NCBI RefSeq assembly: GCF_007743815.1
Contig: NZ_CP036265.1
Location: forward strand, 3,490,823 to 3,554,822
Direction of reading: 5' to 3'
DNA from: Alienimonas californiensis
GTDB taxonomy: Bacteria > Planctomycetota > Planctomycetia > Planctomycetales > Planctomycetaceae
DNA: 64,000 nucleotides
How positions within the stretch are numbered: the stretch's first letter is position 1; every line of letters starts with the position of its first letter. The notes beneath the pieces are model-generated. The model was not told the DNA's origin. It saw only the letters and a list, made by a program, of their open reading frames with translations, and ran no database searches. Positions 8,831 through 18,300 of the stretch are shown here, piece after piece. A program made the position numbers and the translations under genes.

Positions 8831-10300
8831 GTGCTCAAGCTTTCTCACGCGGCGTCGTCCTTAGCGCTCGCCGGCTTCACCCTCGCCCAGGCGGCCGCCG
8901 CGGCCCCGCCGGAGCCCGATCCGGCCGCCGCGGAAGTGCCGGAGGGCTACCGCGTCGAGGTCTTCGCCGACGGTTTAGACTTTCCCACCAGCGTGGAACC
9001 GGACGGCGCCGGCGGGCTGTTCGTCGCGCTCTCCGGCGCGGCCCCGGGCGATCCGTCCGCCCGGCCCGCCCTGCTGCACTTCGCAGCCGACGGCGCCCGC
9101 CGCAGCGTGCCCGTCAACGGCCTGGAGGCGCCGGTCAACGACCTGCTGATGCGCGACGGCGAACTGCTGGTTTCGCACCGTACGAAGATTTCCGTCCTCG
9201 ATGACCCGCTCGGCTCCGCCCCGGCGCTGCGAGATCTCGTGACGGGACTGCCGAGTCTCGGGGACCACGAGAACAATCAGCTTACGGTCGGCCCCGACGG
9301 CGGGCTGTACGTCGGGCAGGGCACGGCGACGAACTCCGGCGTCGTCGGCTTGGACAATAAGAAATGGCTCATGGAGCATCCCGACGTCCACGAGATCGCG
9401 CCCGCCCCGCTGCGGACCCGCGGCGCGGTCTTCCAGACGAAGGACCCGCTCTCCGACGGCGAAGCGGACGAGACGGCCCGGACCTCCGCCTACCAGCCGT
9501 TCGACACGGCCACGCCGGACGGGGCGACGATTCCCGGGGCGACCAAGGCGAACGGCACGGTGTTGCGGTTCGACGCCGACGGCTCGAACCCGTCGGTCTA
9601 CGCTTGGGGCCTGCGGAATCCCTACGGCCTGTTGTGGGCCGGCGACACGCTGTACGCGACGGAGAACGGCATGGACGTCCGCGGCAGCCGGCCGGTGGCG
9701 AACGATCTAGAGGACCTGTACGTCGTGAAACGCGGCGCCTTCTACGGCTGGCCGGACTTCGGGTCCGGCGATCCCGTCACCGATCCGCGGTTCAAGCCTG
9801 ACGGCAAACCGCAGCCGACCTTCCTGATGGCGAACCATCCGCCCGTGGAGCGGCCCGCGGCGACATTTCCGAAGCACTCCAGCATCGTCAAGCTGGACGC
9901 GTCCCCGGGCGGGGCGTTCGGGCTCGAGGGGCAACTGTTCATCGCCTTCTTCGGCCACATGACTCCGCGCACCGGCACGCCGCCGGAGGAACACGGCGGC
10001 CACCGCGTGGTGCGGTTCGACCCGGCGACCGGCGAATCAACCACCTTCTTCGGCCCGAAACACCACAGCCACGGCGACGGCGGCCACGGTGACAAGCCAC
10101 AGGCCGGCCGCTCCGACGGCGGTCACGGGCATGGGCCGGGCGGCTCGGCGGGGCCGCGGCGCCCGTTGGACGTGCGCTTCGCCGCGGACGGATCCGCCCT
10201 GTACGTCGCCGACTTCGGTCTGATGCCGATGGACGAGGCCGGCCCGCACGCTCGGCCCGGAACGGGCGTGATCTGGAAGATCACGCCGGTCGCGGACTGA
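8831..10300 (+). CDS. PQQ-dependent sugar dehydrogenase-like exported protein
   Basis: The 489-residue protein begins with a signal peptide (SLALAGFTLAQAAAAAPP). A six-bladed propeller of the glucose/sorbosone dehydrogenase family follows: PEGYRVEVFADGLDFPTSVEPD, NDLLMRDGELLVSHRTKI, NNQLTVGPDGGLYVGQG, WGLRNPYGLLWAGDTLY, YGWPDFGSGDPV and FAADGSALYVADFG are recognisable blade strands. Members oxidise sugars or aldehydes with PQQ in the periplasm, but many are uncharacterised. An unusual His/Gly-rich loop (about residues 400-433) sits between two late blades. The GTG at 8831 follows GGAGAT. It is divergent from the copper-storage-like gene and convergent with the cusC-like gene. The substrate is not predictable. 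Confidence 0.8.
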   Translation: MLKLSHAASSLALAGFTLAQAAAAAPPEPDPAAAEVPEGYRVEVFADGLDFPTSVEPDGAGGLFVALSGAAPGDPSARPALLHFAADGARRSVPVNGLEAPVNDLLMRDGELLVSHRTKISVLDDPLGSAPALRDLVTGLPSLGDHENNQLTVGPDGGLYVGQGTATNSGVVGLDNKKWLMEHPDVHEIAPAPLRTRGAVFQTKDPLSDGEADETARTSAYQPFDTATPDGATIPGATKANGTVLRFDADGSNPSVYAWGLRNPYGLLWAGDTLYATENGMDVRGSRPVANDLEDLYVVKRGAFYGWPDFGSGDPVTDPRFKPDGKPQPTFLMANHPPVERPAATFPKHSSIVKLDASPGGAFGLEGQLFIAFFGHMTPRTGTPPEEHGGHRVVRFDPATGESTTFFGPKHHSHGDGGHGDKPQAGRSDGGHGHGPGGSAGPRRPLDVRFAADGSALYVADFGLMPMDEAGPHARPGTGVIWKITPVAD

Positions 10301-10357
10301 CCCGAACGGCGTCCCGACGCCTCCCGGCCGCTGACGCCGACCCTAGCCGGCTCGACG

Positions 10358-12142
10358 TCAAGGTTCGGAGGGGGCTTCCACGGCGGCCGGCTCGTCGACG
10401 ATCGCTTCGGCCGGAGCGGCCGCGGCCGGGCCGTCGCCTCGTGGTTCCTCCACGGAGGGAATCGGCGGCGGGGCCTGGAGAGTCTCCGGCAACGGCGCCG
10501 GAGCAGGCGCCGGGGAGGGCACCGGACGGGTCGTTGCGAGGTCGCAGCCGACGGCTCGCTCCAACTCCGCCAGCGCAATGCCCACGTCCGCCCGCAGCCG
10601 GGCCCGTTGGACCTCCAGACGCAGGATGTCCGCGTAGCTGCTCGCCGCCTCCGTGAACCCCACGCGTTCGCCCCGGTAGTCCGCGAGGCTCACCTCAAGC
10701 GTGCGTTCGGCCCGGGGGAGGATGCGGGTCTCTAGCAGGTCCAGCTGGTCGGCCAGCGAGTCCAGCCGAATCGCCAGCCGGCGAATCAGCCGGAGGGTTT
10801 CGTCCCGCTCCGCGTCGAGGGAGCGGGCGTCGGCGGCGAGGCGGCGGTCCGCCTCGGCGACCCCCGCCCGAATTTTATCCCCGTAGATCGGCAGCGTCAG
10901 GCCGAACAGCACGGAGACGTTGTCCCGGCCGTTGGCGTTCCCGGCCAGCGCGTCCTCCTCCGTCACCACCGCATAACCGAAGCCGGCGGTGAAGTCCGGC
11001 TTGCCGGCCAGGCAGGCGACCCGCCGCTCGGCCCGGTCGCGGGCGATCTCCCAGCCGATCCGCTGCAGTTCGGGTCGGCAGCGTTGGGCGGCGGCGGACA
11101 GGACGTCGACCTCGGCGGCGGCGTCCAGCGGGGGCAACTCGGTCGTCGCCGTCGGCAGCGCCGCCCCGGGCGGCAGCCGCAGGACCGCGGCGAGGTCCGC
11201 CCGGGCCAGGTCTTCCGCCTGGGTCAGTTGAAGGAGGCGATCGTCGAGCCGGTCGATTTCCAACTGCGTCCGCAGCACGTCCGTCTGGGCGCCGCCCGTG
11301 CGAACGCGGGCCACGGCCACGTCGGAAAGCTGTTCCAGCAGGTCCCGGTTCCGCTCCGTCACCTCGACCGCCCGGCCGGCGTACCAGGCCTCGAACCAGG
11401 CCGTGCGGGCCGCCAGCGCCGCGGCCAACTCGGCGGTCGCCGCCTCGGTCAGGGCGACCTGCGCTTCACGACGGACCACCTCGCCGCGGGCGTCCAGCTT
11501 GGCGAGCCACGGGAACCGCTGGGCCACCTGCACGCCGGTCTGCACACGACCCGCGGCGGTTTGCAGGGCCTGATCGCGGATCGGATAGGAGGTGCTGGTG
11601 AGCGTCGGGTCCTCCAATGCCGTCACCTGCGGGAGGCGGGCGGCGATCGAGTCGGCCCGGCGACGGGCGGCCGCGGCCCGGGGAGAACGGGCCACCGCCA
11701 GCGCCGCCGCCGCCTCAAGCCCGATCGTCGGGGGACCGGCGGCGGCGCCCGCCGTGTGGGACCGCGGCTCGCCGTTGGCGGGGTCGCCGCCGTCGTCCGG
11801 GGCGGGGGCGTCGAGGAGGGGATCGAACGATCCGTTGCCGTCCTGCCGAACGCTGGGATCCTGCGCCGGGGCCCGCTCAGACGGGGCCTTTTCAGTCGGG
11901 ACGTCGAGCAGGGGGTCGTAGAACTCGCCCCGTTCGATGCCGTTCGCCGCGTCCCCGCCGGATTCGTCCTGGAAGGACACGGGACGCACGGCGCCAACCG
12001 CGGACGACGACGGCGGGAGCGGGCGCGGCGACGACGCCGACGATCCGACGACGCAGCCCGCGGCCAGCGAGAGGGCTCCGGCGAGCGTCAGGCGGGCGGC
12101 AGGCCGAAGTCGATCTTGCATCGTCGAGGCGGTCTGCAACAC
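10358..12142 (-). CDS. cusC: TolC-family outer-membrane efflux channel (CusC-like)
   Basis: The protein is 594 residues from the GTG at 12142, or 587 from an ATG at 12121. Both give a lipoprotein signal ending LSLAAGC. The GTG has GGAGAGGG about nine bases upstream. An Asp/Pro/Gly-rich region of about 110 residues precedes the two outer-membrane efflux repeats, which carry the usual long Ala/Arg/Leu coiled helices (IGLEAAAALAVARSPRAAAA; LARADLAAVLRLPPGA; LADYRGERVGFTEAASSYADIL). A low-complexity Pro/Ala tail ends the protein. It would form the outer-membrane exit for one or both CusBA-like pumps. It is divergent from the Cys-rich gene at 12184, about 40 bases away, so the two probably share a control region. 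Confidence 0.85.
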   Translation of the reverse strand: MLQTASTMQDRLRPAARLTLAGALSLAAGCVVGSSASSPRPLPPSSSAVGAVRPVSFQDESGGDAANGIERGEFYDPLLDVPTEKAPSERAPAQDPSVRQDGNGSFDPLLDAPAPDDGGDPANGEPRSHTAGAAAGPPTIGLEAAAALAVARSPRAAAARRRADSIAARLPQVTALEDPTLTSTSYPIRDQALQTAAGRVQTGVQVAQRFPWLAKLDARGEVVRREAQVALTEAATAELAAALAARTAWFEAWYAGRAVEVTERNRDLLEQLSDVAVARVRTGGAQTDVLRTQLEIDRLDDRLLQLTQAEDLARADLAAVLRLPPGAALPTATTELPPLDAAAEVDVLSAAAQRCRPELQRIGWEIARDRAERRVACLAGKPDFTAGFGYAVVTEEDALAGNANGRDNVSVLFGLTLPIYGDKIRAGVAEADRRLAADARSLDAERDETLRLIRRLAIRLDSLADQLDLLETRILPRAERTLEVSLADYRGERVGFTEAASSYADILRLEVQRARLRADVGIALAELERAVGCDLATTRPVPSPAPAPAPLPETLQAPPPIPSVEEPRGDGPAAAAPAEAIVDEPAAVEAPSEP

Positions 12143-12183
12143 TGGGGATACCCTCTCCGGGTAAATCGACCGCAGGAACCGCT

Positions 12184-12645
12184 TTGTTCGCGTCTGTCCG
12201 CACCGCCCTCACACTTTGCCTGACGCTGGCGGTCTGCGCCTCCGGGCCGGGGCCGGTGACGGCGGCGATCGGGTGCCCGGCGATCGACGCGGCCCCCCCG
12301 GCGGCCGAGCGTTCCTGCTGCGATCGAGTCGACCCGGAGAAGGCCAAACCGCTTGCCTGTTGCGGCGAACGATGCCATTGCGGCCTGCCCGACGCGCCCT
12401 TCGGGCCCCACGACGAGACGGACGACCGGCCGAGCGTTTGCCGGTGCGGTTCGCGTCCGCTGCCGCCCGTGGTGCCCGAAGCTCCGTCCCGGCCGGACGT
12501 GAAGCCGGCGACCGCGTCGTGTGCGAATCCGGCCGCGTTTGACACAGACAAGTCGGCGGCGGTTCTCGCCGCCGTCGATCCGGAACTCGCATTTCATCAC
12601 CCGCGTGGCTACGCGCAGCGGGTGCTCGGGGTCTGGCGCACCTAG
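12184..12645 (+). CDS. Cys-rich exported protein next to the second efflux cluster
   Basis: The frame is open far upstream, but the plausible start is TTG at 12184 with CAGGA six bases before it, giving 153 residues. The N terminus (FASVRTALTLCLTLAVCASG) looks like a signal peptide. The mature part is rich in Cys and His: a CC pair, then LACCGERCHCG, a later VCRCG and a single Cys near the middle. The C-terminal end reads AFHHPRGYAQRVLG. No named family was recognised; the Cys clusters suggest metal binding. It heads the rightward cluster carrying the second adaptor and pump. The start codon is uncertain, but the Cys pattern and position support a real gene. Confidence 0.6.
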   Translation: MFASVRTALTLCLTLAVCASGPGPVTAAIGCPAIDAAPPAAERSCCDRVDPEKAKPLACCGERCHCGLPDAPFGPHDETDDRPSVCRCGSRPLPPVVPEAPSRPDVKPATASCANPAAFDTDKSAAVLAAVDPELAFHHPRGYAQRVLGVWRT

Positions 12646-12834
12646 CCGGATTCGCCCGACGCTCCCGGTCCGCGCCGCCCTGTGAGGCCGGCGCCGGCCG
12701 CTCTTTTCGCCCCGTCATGCTCGACGGGAATCCCCTTCTGGTCGCTTCGCGCTTCGACGCACGGCGACCGCCACGGCCGCGCCCGTTCCTCTGGCGCGGC
12801 CGTGCATGCCCCCGCCCCTTTCAAGGACGTCCCC

Positions 12835-13161
12835 ATGAAGATCCGCCCGTTCCTCGCCCTGCCCGCCGCCGGTCTGTTCGCCCTGGCCGCCGGCTGTGCC
12901 GTCGAAACCGAACCGGTCCCCCCGGCCGACGCCGAGGCGCCCGCGACCACCGAGGCCGTCGCGCTCGTAAACGAAACCTGTCCCCTCATGGGCGGGGACG
13001 CCGATCCGGCGGTCACCACCGAGTGGAACGGCCAAACGGTCGGGTTCTGCTGCGCTCAATGCATTCCTGAATGGCAGGAGCTGACCGAGGAGGAGAAGGC
13101 CGAGAAGCTCGCCGCCGCCCAGGCCGGCGAGACGCAGAACGCGATGGACGGCGACGCCTGA
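12835..13161 (+). CDS. Small lipoprotein with YHS/TRASH-like metal-binding motif
   Basis: The start is the ATG at 12835 with AAGGACG as ribosome binding site, giving 108 residues. The signal peptide ends LAAGC with the lipid-anchored Cys at 21, followed by an acidic Pro/Ala linker. The domain reads ETCPLMGG (Cys49), WNGQTVGFCCAQC (Cys72, Cys73, Cys76), then an amphipathic Glu/Lys/Ala helix. This matches YHS/TRASH-like metal-binding folds common beside copper exporters. It lies 46 bases before the adaptor gene and probably carries metal to the pump or senses it. The open frame begins at 12682, but that part lacks a signal and is a shadow. Confidence 0.75.
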   Translation: MKIRPFLALPAAGLFALAAGCAVETEPVPPADAEAPATTEAVALVNETCPLMGGDADPAVTTEWNGQTVGFCCAQCIPEWQELTEEEKAEKLAAAQAGETQNAMDGDA

Positions 13162-13206
13162 TTCGCCCCGCTTTTTGAACTTCGTTCCTCATTGAGGAGC
13201 CGCCCG

Positions 13207-15306
13207 ATGCTGGCCGCCCTCCGCCGCCGACTGTCCCGATCCGCCGCGTCGCCTTCGCCCCCGGGCGGTGCGGCGCAGCATGTCCCCGCGTCCGACACCG
13301 CTCCGCCCAGTTCGTCCGAGACGACGGGGGCGGCGCGGTCCGGCGGGCGGCGGTGGGTCGGCACGGCGGCGCGGACGGCGGCGTTTTGTGCGGCGGTCCT
13401 GGGGCTGCTGGTCGGGCTGGGGTTCGCCCAGCGGGCCGATTGGCTGCCCACGGTCGCGCCGCTGGCGGTCGCCGCCGCTGAGGACGCTCGCTACATCTGC
13501 CCGATGATGTGCACCCCGCCGCTGGCCGAACCGGGCCGGTGTCCGGTCTGCGGGATGGAATTGAAAAAGCTGGAGGACGACGGCGGCGACGGCGTCTCCG
13601 TCACCCTCGATCCCGCCGCCCGGCGCCTCGCGGGCATCGGGACCGCCGAGGTGACGCGGGAGGTTCTCACCCGGGAGATCCGCACGGTCGGGGAGCTGGC
13701 GTTCGACGAGGGCCGCGACGCGACCATCGCCGCCTACGTCGACGGCCGGTTGGAACGGCTGTTCGCCGACTACGTCGGCGTGCCGGTGAAGGAGGGCGAC
13801 GACCTTGCCGTGCTCTACAGCCCGGACCTCTACACCGCCCAGCGGGAATATCTGTCGGCCCGGGGGGCGCTGGCGTCGGGAGCGGCCGCGGACGCGGAAC
13901 TCTCCCGCCAACTCGCCGTCGCGGCCCGCGACAAGCTGATCGAACTGGGGATGACGGCCGACCAGATCGAGGCCCTGCGGGAGCGGGGCACGGCCGAGAC
14001 GCGGCTCCGCATCCGCTCGCCGCTGGGCGGGACGGTGGTGGAGAAGCTCAAAACGGAGGGCCAGTACGTCGCCCGGGGCGAGCCGATTTTGAAGATCGCG
14101 GACCTCTCGGCCGTCTGGCTGATGCTCGAGCTGTTCCCCGAGGACGCCGCCGCGGTCCGGTTCGCGACGAAGGTGCGGGCGACGCTGCGGAGCCTGCCGG
14201 GAGAGGAGTTCGTCGGCCGGGCGGCCTTCATCGACCCCACCGTCGATCCGGAGACCCGCACCGTGGGCGTGCGGGTGGAGATGCTCAACCCCGACGGCCG
14301 CCTCCGCCCCGGCGACCTCGCCGCGGCCGTGGTCGAAACGCTGGCCGTGCCCCCGCCGCCGGGCGAGCCGGTGTACGACCCGGAGCTCGCCATGAAGTAC
14401 GTCAGCCCGATGCACCCGCAGATCGTGCGGGACGAGCCGGGCGAGTGCCCGGTGTGCGGCATGGACCTCGTCCCGGCGAGCGAACTGGGCTTCGCCGAGA
14501 GTCGCACCGCCGACCGCTCGGTCCTCACCGTTCCCCGCGACGCCGTGCTGCGGGCCGGCTCAAACAGCGTCGTCTACGTCGAGACGGACCCCGGTCGGTT
14601 CGAACTGCGAACCGTCGAACTCGGCCCCACCGCGAAGGGCCGCACCGTGGTGGTCAGTGGACTGGAGGCGGGCGAGACGGTCGCGACCGGCGGGAACTTC
14701 CTGATCGACTCCCAGATGCAGCTCGCCGGCAATCCATCGCTGATCGACCCGACCCGGGCGAAGCCCCTCGAAGAGCCGGCCGACGGCCCGATGAGCCTGC
14801 CGAACGGGCCGGCGGTGGTCGTCGCCGACGAGACCGGGGCGGCGCTGGACGCCCTGTTCGCCGCCTACTTTCAGGTGCAGACGGCCCTCGCCGCGGACGA
14901 GCCGCCGCCGGCGGGCGCGATCGCGGCGCTGAGCGACGCCGCCGACCGGCTGGACGCCGCGGACCTCGCCGCCGCGGCCGACCAGGTCGCCGTCGTCGAA
15001 CGGCACGTACCGGAACTGGCGACCGACGACCTCGACGCCGCGCGGGTCGCCTTCAAGCCGCTCAGCCATGCGGTGCTGCGGCTCTCGGCGGCCATGCGGG
15101 GGCCGGAGTCCGCGGGGGCGTTGACGCAGTTCCACTGCCCCATGGGACCCGGCGGGGGCAGCGACTGGCTCGAACCCGGCCGCCTCGCCCGAGACGAGAT
15201 GCGCAATCCCTATATGGGGGCCGCGATGCTGAAGTGCGGTTCGAAGGTCCGCGAGATCGCCGCCGCCGAGAGCCCGGCGGGGCCCGGAAACGCGGGGCCG
15301 AATTGA
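13207..15306 (+). CDS. cusB: CusB-like adaptor with two heavy-metal-binding domains and DUF3347-like tail
   Basis: The ATG at 13207 has GAGGAG seven bases upstream, so it is preferred over the TTG at 13192; the product is 699 residues. After one membrane anchor (about 61-80) there is a heavy-metal-binding domain, YICPMMC...CPVCGMEL (about 96-122), then the adaptor core (GIGTAEVTREVLTREIRTVG; helical hairpin; IRSPLGGTVVEKL; LSAVWLMLELFPED). A second heavy-metal-binding domain is placed late (SPMHPQ...CPVCGMDL, about 398-425). The C-terminal part carries FHCPMG, NPYMG and MLKCG, typical of DUF3347 modules. Multiple Cys/Met/His sites suit Cu(I) capture and handover. Its stop overlaps the pump start by one base (TGATG), indicating translational coupling. 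Confidence 0.88.
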   Translation: MLAALRRRLSRSAASPSPPGGAAQHVPASDTAPPSSSETTGAARSGGRRWVGTAARTAAFCAAVLGLLVGLGFAQRADWLPTVAPLAVAAAEDARYICPMMCTPPLAEPGRCPVCGMELKKLEDDGGDGVSVTLDPAARRLAGIGTAEVTREVLTREIRTVGELAFDEGRDATIAAYVDGRLERLFADYVGVPVKEGDDLAVLYSPDLYTAQREYLSARGALASGAAADAELSRQLAVAARDKLIELGMTADQIEALRERGTAETRLRIRSPLGGTVVEKLKTEGQYVARGEPILKIADLSAVWLMLELFPEDAAAVRFATKVRATLRSLPGEEFVGRAAFIDPTVDPETRTVGVRVEMLNPDGRLRPGDLAAAVVETLAVPPPPGEPVYDPELAMKYVSPMHPQIVRDEPGECPVCGMDLVPASELGFAESRTADRSVLTVPRDAVLRAGSNSVVYVETDPGRFELRTVELGPTAKGRTVVVSGLEAGETVATGGNFLIDSQMQLAGNPSLIDPTRAKPLEEPADGPMSLPNGPAVVVADETGAALDALFAAYFQVQTALAADEPPPAGAIAALSDAADRLDAADLAAAADQVAVVERHVPELATDDLDAARVAFKPLSHAVLRLSAAMRGPESAGALTQFHCPMGPGGGSDWLEPGRLARDEMRNPYMGAAMLKCGSKVREIAAAESPAGPGNAGPN

Positions 15307-18300
15307 TGCTCGCCGCCCTCATCCGGTTCTGCGTTCGGGAGCCGTTGATCGTCCTGCTGCTCACGGCCGGGCTGATCGGGTTCGGGGTCTATAGCGTGAA
15401 CACCGTTCCGATCGACGCGATCCCCGACATCGGGGAGAACCAGGTGATCGTCCTCACCGACTGGCCCGGCCGGTCGCCGAAGGACGTGGAGGACCAGATC
15501 ACCTATCCGCTGAGCGTGAACCTGATGGCGGTGCCGGGAGCGGCGAGCGTCCGCGGCAAAAGCCTGTTCGGCGTCAGCTTCGTGCAGGTGACGTTCGACG
15601 ATTCGGTCGACTTTTACTGGGCCCGCAGCCGGGTCAGCGAGCAGCTCGGCGTCGCCGCGGCGAACCTGCCGGACGGGGTCACGCCCCGCATGGGCCCGGA
15701 CGCCACCGGGCTGGGACAGATTTATTATTACGTCCTCCGCCCGCCGCCTCGTGCGTCCGACGGAACCGGCGGGACGGACCTGGCGGAACTGCGATCGTTG
15801 CAGGATTTCGTCGTCCGGTACGAATTGCAGGCGGTCGAGGGGGTCAGCGAGGTGGCCTCGATCGGCGGCTACGTGCGGCAGTATCAGATCGACGTGGACC
15901 CGGACCGCCTGCGGTTCCACGACCTGCCGCTGGACCGCGTGACGGAAGCCGTCCAGACCGCCGGCCGCGACGTGGGGGCCAAAACCGTCGAGAGCGGCGG
16001 GATGGAATACATCGTCCGCGGCCGCGGATTCGTCGGGGGCGGGGACGACGCGGACGCCGTGCGCGATCTGGAAGAAACTGTCGTTGCCGAGCGGGGCGGA
16101 ACGCCGGTGCGGATAAAAGATCTCGCCGACGTGCAGCTCGGCCCGGACTTCCGCCGCGGGGCGCTGGACCTCAACGGCGCCGAGGCCGTCGGCGGGGTCG
16201 TCGTGATGCGGCACGGCGAGAACCCCCGGGCCGTCATCGACCGGGTGAAGGCGAAGATTCGCCAGATCGAACCGGCGTTGGGCGGCGTGACGATCCAGGG
16301 AATCTACGACCGCAGCGGGCTGATCGACGAAACGGTCTCCACCCTCACGACGGCCCTGTGGCAGGAGATCGCGATCACCGCCGCGGTGATCCTGTTATTC
16401 CTGCTGCATATTCGCAGCAGCCTGACCGTCGCCGCCACGCTGCCGGTCGCCGTGCTGCTGGCGTTCGGGGCGATGCGGGTCGGCGGGGTGGACGCGAACA
16501 TCATGTCGCTCGCGGGGATCGCGATCGCGATCGGCACGATGGTCGATATGGGGATTATCGTCTCGGAGAATATCTATCAGCACCTCGCGTCGTGGACGGC
16601 GAAGCCTGACGATCGGACCCGCGTTGAGGTGATCGAGGAGGCGGCCGGCGAGGTGGCCCCGGCGGTCTTCACGGCGGTGACGACGACGGTGGTGAGCTTC
16701 CTGCCGGTGTTCTTCCTCACCGGCCGCGATTATAAGTTGTTCGCCCCCCTGGCGTGGACGAAGACCTTCAGCATCGTGGCGGCGTTGCTCGTCGCCGTTT
16801 GCCTCGTCCCGCCGATCTGTCGGCTGCTGCTCGGCGACCGACGGCGGTCGCGATGGGCGGCGGCGTGGGCCGGGTTGGCCGGGGCGGCGGTCTTCGGGGG
16901 GAGCGCCCTCGTCTGGGGCGACCGGGCCGCGGCGGGGCTCACCGCCGAACTGTTTCCCGGCGGCGGGTACGCCGTCTTTCCGGTTCATGTCGCCCTCGCC
17001 GCGGCGGCGAGCGGCTTCGCAGTCGGCTACCTGATGACCCGCGAACGCCTGCGGCCGGTGGAGGAGAACCCCGTCAGCCGGCTCGTCGTCGGGATTTACG
17101 AGCCCACGCTGAGGTTCTTCCTGCGGCACAAGCTCGGCTTCATGACGGTCCCGGCCCTGATCGTCCTGCTGGGCCTGGGGGCGTGGTTCGGACTGGGCAC
17201 GGTCTTAAAGCCCGTGGAGCGGACCGCGTCCGCCCTCGGCGCCGACCTCAACGCCGTCCCCGGCTATCTCGACGCGAAAAGCACGTTCATGGGCCTGCCC
17301 AGCGACGACTGGATCGCCCTGGACGAGGGGAGCTGGTTCTATATGCCCACGCTGTACCCGGCCGCCAGCTTCAGCGAGGCGATGCGTGTGCTCCAGACGC
17401 AGGACGCGTTGATCCGGCAGATCCCGGAGGTGCGGGACGTGCTCGGCAAGATCGGCCGCGTGGAGAGCGCGCTCGACCCCGCCCCCGCCGCGATGATCGA
17501 GACCTACGTGATGCTCAAGCCCCGCGACCAGTGGCGGCCGGGCGTGACGGGGAAGGACGTGTGGGAGGAAATCAACGCCGTCGCCACGCTGCCCGGCGTC
17601 ACCCCCGCTTCCCCCCTGCAACCGATCGAGGGGCGCGTCGTCATGCTCCAGAGCGGCATCAAGGCCTCGACGGCGGTCCGCATTTACGGCGACGACCTCG
17701 GCGAATTGGCGACCGCCGCCCGGGACGTCGCGGATCGGCTCCGCGACAGCCCCTATATTAAGCCGGGCACGGTGAACCCGGACATCGTGCTCGGCAAGCC
17801 GTACATTGAGTTCGTCGTCGACCGCGAGGCCGCCGCCCGCTACGGCATGAGCGTCGAGGAGGTGAACCGGCTCATCGAAACCGCCCTGGGCGGGATGAAC
17901 GTCGATCGCACCGTCGAGGGCCGGGAGCGCTATCCGATCCGCGTCCGCTACCGCCGCGACCTGCGGGAAGGCGTCGACGGCCTGCCGGATCTGCCGGTCG
18001 TCACGCCCAGCGGGCAGACCGTCCCACTGTCGGAATTGGCAACGCTGACGACGACCTGGGGCCCGGGGGCGATCTCCAGCGAGAACGCCCGGCTGGTCGC
18101 TCATGTGGCCTTCGCGGTGAGCGAATCCGTCGGCGACCTGGAGGCCGTCGCCGCGATCGAAGAATCGCTCCGCACCGCCGCGGCGCTGCCGGCGGACGCC
18201 CCGGAGCGGCTGGACCTGCCGGCGGGTTATTCGTTCGAACTGGTCGGCAGCTTTCGGAATCAGATCGAGGCGAACCGACGGCTGATGTGGCTCGTTCCGC

